Shown here in pieces: positions 6,170-9,279 of a stretch of DNA of 9,279 bases. The stretch is from Candidatus Humimicrobium oleiphilum (GTDB lineage: Bacteria; Actinomycetota; Humimicrobiia; Humimicrobiales; Humimicrobiaceae), in NCBI GenBank assembly GCA_002304935.1, contig DBPS01000002.1:34006-43284 (forward strand). Direction: 5' to 3'. The translations under genes were made by a program, and so were the position numbers. The notes below the pieces were generated by a model, which saw nothing but the letters and a program-made list of their open reading frames with translations, was not told where the DNA came from and searched no databases. Every line of letters begins with the position of its first letter. The first letter of the stretch is position 1.

Positions 6170-7477
6170 TTACAAAAATATTTTTTGTGGCCAGGGTTCC
6201 TTTTTTGCGGTCCCCCATAATTTACTTATATAATTTATTGAAAACAGATCTTCAACAGAATGCAGCCAGTAAGCTCCCCTGTCTGAAAGAATTATCCGGT
6301 CTCTGTCATCTTCTTTTATCAATCCAAAAAATGAAAATAATTTTATATATTTCCCGTAAACTTCATCAAAATTTTTTTGAAATCTTTTTTTAAAATCGCT
6401 TCTCTTAAAAATGGTTTCATATATCCTCCAGTAAAACCACCATGCCATCTGCATGTTTTCCGAAAGATTTAGAGACAAAGCAATTGGTGACTTTCCGCTG
6501 TTAATAGCTTTTATATATTCAGAGACATTGAAAGTGTTCAGATAAAAAATGTCTTTCAGGTACGTACCTCCACTGGCCCCAAGTCCTACATAGAGGGGCA
6601 CCGTTACAGAGCAGTATTTGGGGATTTCTTTTCTTGTGAACGCCCAGACAGAAGTTCTTTCATATCCGGCACTATAGAAAATATTTTCAAGGATGCCCAG
6701 CATCTTTCTTCTTCTGAATATCGTAGAAATATTATAATTGCCATCATCTGAATTTCCTCCCATTTTTGTATAGGGAAACCTGAAAAGAGGGTATGCTGCT
6801 ATCTGGTCGACTCCCATAGAGACCAGAGTATGTCCTGTCTGCTCTATATCGCTATAGGTCTGGAATGGTAATGCAAATATAATATCCACATTCACACATT
6901 CAAAATCCATATTAACTGCATTTTCTACAGCTTTTTTTACTTTTTCCAATGTGTAAGGCCTGCCGAGAAATTTTATATGTTTGTCCTGCAATGCTTCTAC
7001 TCCCATGCTCAGATATCTGATGTCCATGTCAGCAATTGCTTTAAGGTTATCCGGCGAAAGATGATTGGGATGGCTTTCCATATGTGTCTTGCACTTCATA
7101 TTAAATACATTAAATATATGGTCCAGTATTTCCCTGAGCCCGTTATGCAACATTGTTGTAGGAGTTCCTCCGCCGATATAAAAAGAAGTAATCGGTTTAT
7201 CGCCGATAAGAGAAGCATAGAAGTCAATTTCCTTTTTAATTGCAGCAGTATATGATCTGGCTATATCGAGATTATATATTTCTTTGTTATAAGGGCAATA
7301 AGAACATATCTGTTCACAAAAAGGTATATGCAGATAGAGACCGAATTCCTCAATATCCTCAAATTTTCTTCTTAGTTCTTCGTGTGAAGGAATTTTGTTT
7401 TCAAGCACAAATTCCTTCTCCCTGACCAGCAGTCTTCTAAGACTATTTCTGAAAACACTATTTAAAGAGGTTTTCAT
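6170..7477 (-). CDS. HemN/HemW-like radical SAM protein
   Basis: A 435-residue protein of the coproporphyrinogen III oxidase-like (HemN/HemW) radical SAM group. The core begins GLYLHIPFC with C54, C58 and C61 (CEQICSYC) and continues with YIGGGTPTT at 100-108, YLSMGVEALQD, and NVDIIFALPFQT. YCSVTVPLYVGLGASG is the usual substrate-side loop, and a winged-helix HemN-C-type end follows (FSFFGLIKEDDRDRIILSDRG). True HemN converts coproporphyrinogen III anaerobically and HemW delivers heme. There are no other heme genes here, so either role is doubtful. An extra N-terminal segment of about 45 residues precedes the core. The ATG has an in-frame stop immediately upstream and no ribosome binding site. 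It leads the pair with the next radical SAM gene and diverges from the flavodoxin region; flavodoxin is a common electron donor for radical SAM enzymes. Confidence 0.85.
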   Translation of the reverse strand: MKTSLNSVFRNSLRRLLVREKEFVLENKIPSHEELRRKFEDIEEFGLYLHIPFCEQICSYCPYNKEIYNLDIARSYTAAIKKEIDFYASLIGDKPITSFYIGGGTPTTMLHNGLREILDHIFNVFNMKCKTHMESHPNHLSPDNLKAIADMDIRYLSMGVEALQDKHIKFLGRPYTLEKVKKAVENAVNMDFECVNVDIIFALPFQTYSDIEQTGHTLVSMGVDQIAAYPLFRFPYTKMGGNSDDGNYNISTIFRRRKMLGILENIFYSAGYERTSVWAFTRKEIPKYCSVTVPLYVGLGASGGTYLKDIFYLNTFNVSEYIKAINSGKSPIALSLNLSENMQMAWWFYWRIYETIFKRSDFKKRFQKNFDEVYGKYIKLFSFFGLIKEDDRDRIILSDRGAYWLHSVEDLFSINYISKLWGTAKKEPWPQKIFL

Positions 7478-7626
7478 TTATTTTTTTAAAATTAAAAAAA
7501 TATTCTTATATATTACATTATACTGCTACTCTTCCTGCAATTATTAATTATTTTTTACTGATGCTTTATCAAAGGTTTATAATATATATTTAAAAGCATT
7601 TCTATACCATTATAAAGAAGGCTTAA
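7478..7626. promoter_or_regulatory. Divergent promoter region, radical SAM pair / flavodoxins
   Basis: An A/T-rich region between divergent genes. For the minus genes, TATAAT is at 7517-7522 with no convincing -35. For the plus genes, TATAAT is at 7578-7583, with a weak TTACTG (7555-7560) 17 bp upstream. An inverted repeat, ATGCTTT (7561-7567) with AAAGCAT (7593-7599), brackets the plus -10 box and could be an operator shared by both directions. All of this is predicted from motifs alone. Confidence 0.35.
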
Positions 7627-7734
7627 ATGAAAACCGCAGCAATCTTTTATTCTTTTACAGGCAATAATGAAAATCTGGCTGAAAACACAGCTGAAAAGCT
7701 TCAGGCAGATGCTTATAAAAAATTTAAAGTGTAA
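7627..7734 (+). pseudogene. Flavodoxin N-terminal remnant (35 codons)
   Basis: A short reading frame with a GAAGG sequence 5 nt upstream. It encodes MKTAAIFYSFTGNNENLAEN and on to LQADAYKKFKV. The start is the first strand and FMN phosphate-binding loop (S-x-T-G-N) of a classical flavodoxin, as in MKxxIIYYSxTGNTExLAE. Flavodoxins are about 140-180 residues, so only the first fifth remains. Reading the other frames past the stop gives no flavodoxin sequence, so a deletion is likelier than a single frameshift. The next gene's AGGAGG begins 12 nt after the stop. It is either a decayed gene or a short leader peptide now serving the next gene. Confidence 0.6.
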
Positions 7735-7759
7735 ATACTATAAAACAGGAGGTTGAAAT

Positions 7760-8245
7760 ATGAAAATCGAATATTTTCATGGCTCTGTTTATGGTAATGG
7801 TGCCATGATTGCAGAAGAGTTTAAAAAGCAGATGAATGAAAAAGGTATTACGGTCAATATTCACAACATTAAAAACGTAAAACCAAAAGAGATTCCTAAC
7901 GCCGATTTATATCTGTTTGGCTCACCAGGCCGCTTCGGAAAACCTGCAAGAAATATGCAGAATTTTTTAAAGAAGGCAAATCTGGTACAGGGTTCAAAAT
8001 ATGCTGTTATTGTCACAGAATTAAATCCCAGCCCGGATAGCAGTTCCATACGTATTCCCACTGAAGAAAATGCAGGCATGTGCCAGCAAGTCATACCTCT
8101 AATAAACAAAACGCTAAATGAAAGAGGGCTCGTAAAGATGGCTGAAGGTAAGGTATTTGTGACTGGTATCAGGGGACCTCTGGAAGATGGATGGCAGAAA
8201 ATAGTGGAAGAGTTTGCATCCCGGATTCCAATCCAGAATACTTAA
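7760..8245 (+). CDS. Flavodoxin-like protein
   Basis: A 161-residue soluble protein with a flavodoxin fold pattern. The first strand, KIEYFHGSVYGNG, holds a variant phosphate loop (S9-V-Y-G12-N13-G14, where classical flavodoxins have T/S-x-T-G-N-T). Helix 1 is MIAEEFKKQMNEKG. The strand DLYLFGSPGRFGKPARNMQNFLKK matches the usual GSPTRFGxPxxxMKxFL of flavodoxin and WrbA-like proteins. The C-terminal part has a strand (KVFVTGI) and a last helix. It should bind FMN and carry electrons in the cytoplasm; a partner is not shown, though the divergent radical SAM pair is a natural candidate. AGGAGG (7747-7752) lies 7 nt before the ATG. It is one of only two plus-strand frames I support here, both flavodoxin-related. 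Confidence 0.78.
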   Translation: MKIEYFHGSVYGNGAMIAEEFKKQMNEKGITVNIHNIKNVKPKEIPNADLYLFGSPGRFGKPARNMQNFLKKANLVQGSKYAVIVTELNPSPDSSSIRIPTEENAGMCQQVIPLINKTLNERGLVKMAEGKVFVTGIRGPLEDGWQKIVEEFASRIPIQNT

Positions 8246-8281
8246 CTTTATTTTGCCTTATTTTATCTTTTAAAAAGCAGG

Positions 8282-8653
8282 TTATTTTTTCAGAAGAGAC
8301 CAGTTAAGATCTGTTCCTGTAATTTCTTCTCCGTCAGGTGCCCATCTTATTTCTTTATCTGAAATAACTTTATATTCAAAATTATAATCATCGACGGTAA
8401 ATGTAATTACATCCTTGTCAAGAACCCAGTTCCCATCTGTAATCATTGTTTCAACATCGCTCTCAAGATAGGTTTCTTCCATATGAAAAGTACCATCTGA
8501 ATTAATAGTTATAAGGGTTTGAAGACCCGGACAATCTGCACATGGAAGGGTACCTTCATAAGTTCCGCTTAACTGGGACTTGTTGCAGCCTATACTTAAT
8601 AAAGTCACCAGAATAATTGCTGCAACCGACAAGATAATCAATATTTTTTTCAT
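8282..8653 (-). CDS. NlpE-like lipoprotein
   Basis: A 123-residue lipoprotein. Its signal ends LLSIGC with lipid Cys at 23. The mature part is one NlpE N-terminal-type beta-barrel: GTYEGTLPCADCPGLQTLITI, with the CxxC pair C38-C41, followed by NSDGTFHM, an ETYLES strand and DGNWVLDKDVITFT. In Escherichia coli, NlpE is an outer-membrane lipoprotein that senses copper and surface contact and signals to the Cpx system, and its CxxC is conserved across the family. This copy lacks the second (OB-fold) domain of E. coli NlpE. GAAGG lies 7 nt before the ATG. It lies downstream of the lipocalin gene on the same strand, 83 bp on. The family call is good; the signalling role is not implied. Confidence 0.85.
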   Translation of the reverse strand: MKKILIILSVAAIILVTLLSIGCNKSQLSGTYEGTLPCADCPGLQTLITINSDGTFHMEETYLESDVETMITDGNWVLDKDVITFTVDDYNFEYKVISDKEIRWAPDGEEITGTDLNWSLLKK

Positions 8654-8718
8654 CTTACTACCTTCTCTATTTTATATTTTAATATATTCAAATAACTTGA
8701 AATCCTTAATTCTAAATG

Positions 8719-8747
8719 ATTGTACAAAAATTTTATTTATTGGACAA
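8719..8747 (-). promoter_or_regulatory. Candidate promoter of the NlpE-like gene
   Basis: Minus strand: TTGTCC (8742-8747) and TACAAT (8719-8724) are separated by 17 bp. The -35 box lies inside the last codons of the lipocalin gene. The transcript would begin near 8712, leaving a leader of about 60 nt. It would let this gene be expressed apart from the broken lipocalin. Confidence 0.4.
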
Positions 8748-9217
8748 CTTTAATTATTTTTGAAACGTCAAATCCTTTTGATGCTGCAAAATCTACCAGA
8801 CTGCTATATAACTCGTCGCTGATTTTCGGTGTTCTGCTCATTATCCATAAATAATTATTTGTGCTGCCGGTTATTACAACATAGTTATAATCTTTTTTAT
8901 CGAGCAGAATGATATTATACTGGCTTTTTATTACCCAGAAGAAACTTACAAGTAATTTTCCGGTGCAGGTTTTATCTGGAATATATGCAATGCCTTTTAT
9001 ATTCTTTTTTACTCCTCTTTTTACCCCCGAGTTTATTACTTCGATGCTCATCGTTAAGAAGATTATAGGTTGCAGTTACATACTCAAGATCTTTTTCAAA
9101 CGGATGAGGGAATCTTGCAATCTCATACCATGTACCGATATATCTGTTAATGTCGACATCGCAGATTCGCTCAATATCTTTTGTGCTTTTCCCGAATAAA
9201 TTACTAAAAAACCCCAT
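8737..9217 (-). pseudogene. Bacterial lipocalin, split by a frameshift
   Basis: Two overlapping minus-strand frames together make one lipocalin. The first (from 9217) begins MGFFSNLFGKS and has the family signature VDINRYIGTWYEIARFPHPF (residues 21-40), with G28-T-W30-Y at its core, then EKDLEYVTATYNLLND. The second, ending at 8737, supplies SIEVINSG, GIAYIPD, LLVSFFW, YLWIMSRTP and the closing KGFDVSKIIKVVQ. The break is at about 9049. Joining ND to SIEV needs one base removed or two restored; the usual LxDGxIxV points to loss of two bases in a DG codon pair. Joined, the protein is about 160 residues, normal for Blc-like proteins that bind lipids. No signal peptide is seen. An ATG at 9051-9049 could restart translation of the second half. 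Sequencing error is possible. A poorly spaced AGGGG lies 13 nt before the first ATG. Confidence 0.75.
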
Positions 9218-9248
9218 TTGCTATTTCTATCCCCTTCTATAAGCTTTT

Positions 9249-9274
9249 GTTAATACTTCATTAGAAATATTAAC
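9249..9274. promoter_or_regulatory. Interrupted palindrome upstream of the lipocalin
   Basis: GTTAATA-c-TTC (9249-9259) is the reverse complement of GAA-a-TATTAAC (9264-9274) except for one position, around a 4-bp centre. It lies 31 bp upstream of the lipocalin start, a suitable place for an operator. No regulator gene is seen beside it within the window. Confidence 0.4.
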
Positions 9275-9279
9275 TACTG

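Noticed and set aside
6170..7477. Calling the gene hemN or hemW outright
   Set aside because: The core fits the superfamily, but the N-terminal extension, the pairing with another radical SAM gene and the lack of heme genes make a specific name unsafe.
5280..7626. RiPP biosynthesis cluster
   Set aside because: I looked for a short precursor gene with a ribosome binding site near the radical SAM pair, in 5147-5279 and 7478-7626, and saw none. No exporter or protease is adjacent.
8737..9051. Second lipocalin frame as an independent gene
   Set aside because: It lacks the GTWYEIAR signature that every lipocalin starts with, and it continues the upstream frame exactly. It is better read as the second half of one broken gene.
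8909..9199. Plus-strand 96-codon frame
   Set aside because: It is antisense to the lipocalin halves, with no start signal and no recognisable product.

Overview
This is an AT-rich bacterial window (about two-thirds A+T by eye). It is densely coded, with mostly minus-strand genes and good AGGAGG-type ribosome binding sites before most of them. The gene types (a DUF1648 membrane protein, a MarR regulator, a CPBP protease, several Sec/SPII lipoproteins, radical SAM enzymes and flavodoxins) suit an anaerobic, low-GC, Clostridia-like lineage or an uncultured relative. NlpE-type and lipocalin-type genes are better known from bacteria with an outer membrane, so I do not assign a phylum. There are no rRNA or tRNA genes, CRISPR arrays or insertion sequences.

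Layout, left to right. (1) Positions 1-218 hold the 5' end of a minus-strand Fic-family gene. A perfect 11-bp-arm palindrome overlaps its start codon and a good promoter, so the message may be leaderless and self-regulated. (2) Positions 307-3366, read leftward from 3366, hold a compact cluster: a MarR repressor, a small lipoprotein, a CPBP intramembrane protease and a DUF6544 protein. After a 105-bp gap comes a DUF1648 three-helix protein. The first genes overlap or nearly touch. The promoter ahead of marR carries two copies of an AGGTAA-N4-TTACCT operator, 32 bp centre to centre. One copy lies in the -35/-10 spacer and the other just past the expected transcript start. (3) Positions 3438-3613 are non-coding with several hairpins. 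(4) Positions 3614-5146 encode a 510-residue lipoprotein with an acidic linker and a C-terminal domain bearing a GDLDANGxxD loop and a DPxCCP motif, with its own promoter.

(5) Positions 5280-7477 hold two adjacent radical SAM genes, 11 bp apart: a HemN/HemW-like enzyme, then a shorter enzyme with a Cys-rich tail. Neither has a visible Shine-Dalgarno sequence. (6) Divergent from them on the plus strand, at 7627-8245, are a 35-codon stub of a flavodoxin and an intact 161-residue flavodoxin-like gene. (7) At 8282-9217, on the minus strand, lie a lipocalin broken by a frameshift near 9049 and, downstream of it, an NlpE-like lipoprotein with a CADC motif.

The best candidates for new biology are the MarR-controlled envelope operon and the radical SAM pair. 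The operon combines two families (CPBP, DUF1648) with known links to bacteriocin immunity or peptide toxin sensing. I see no conclusive evidence for a wholly new system.
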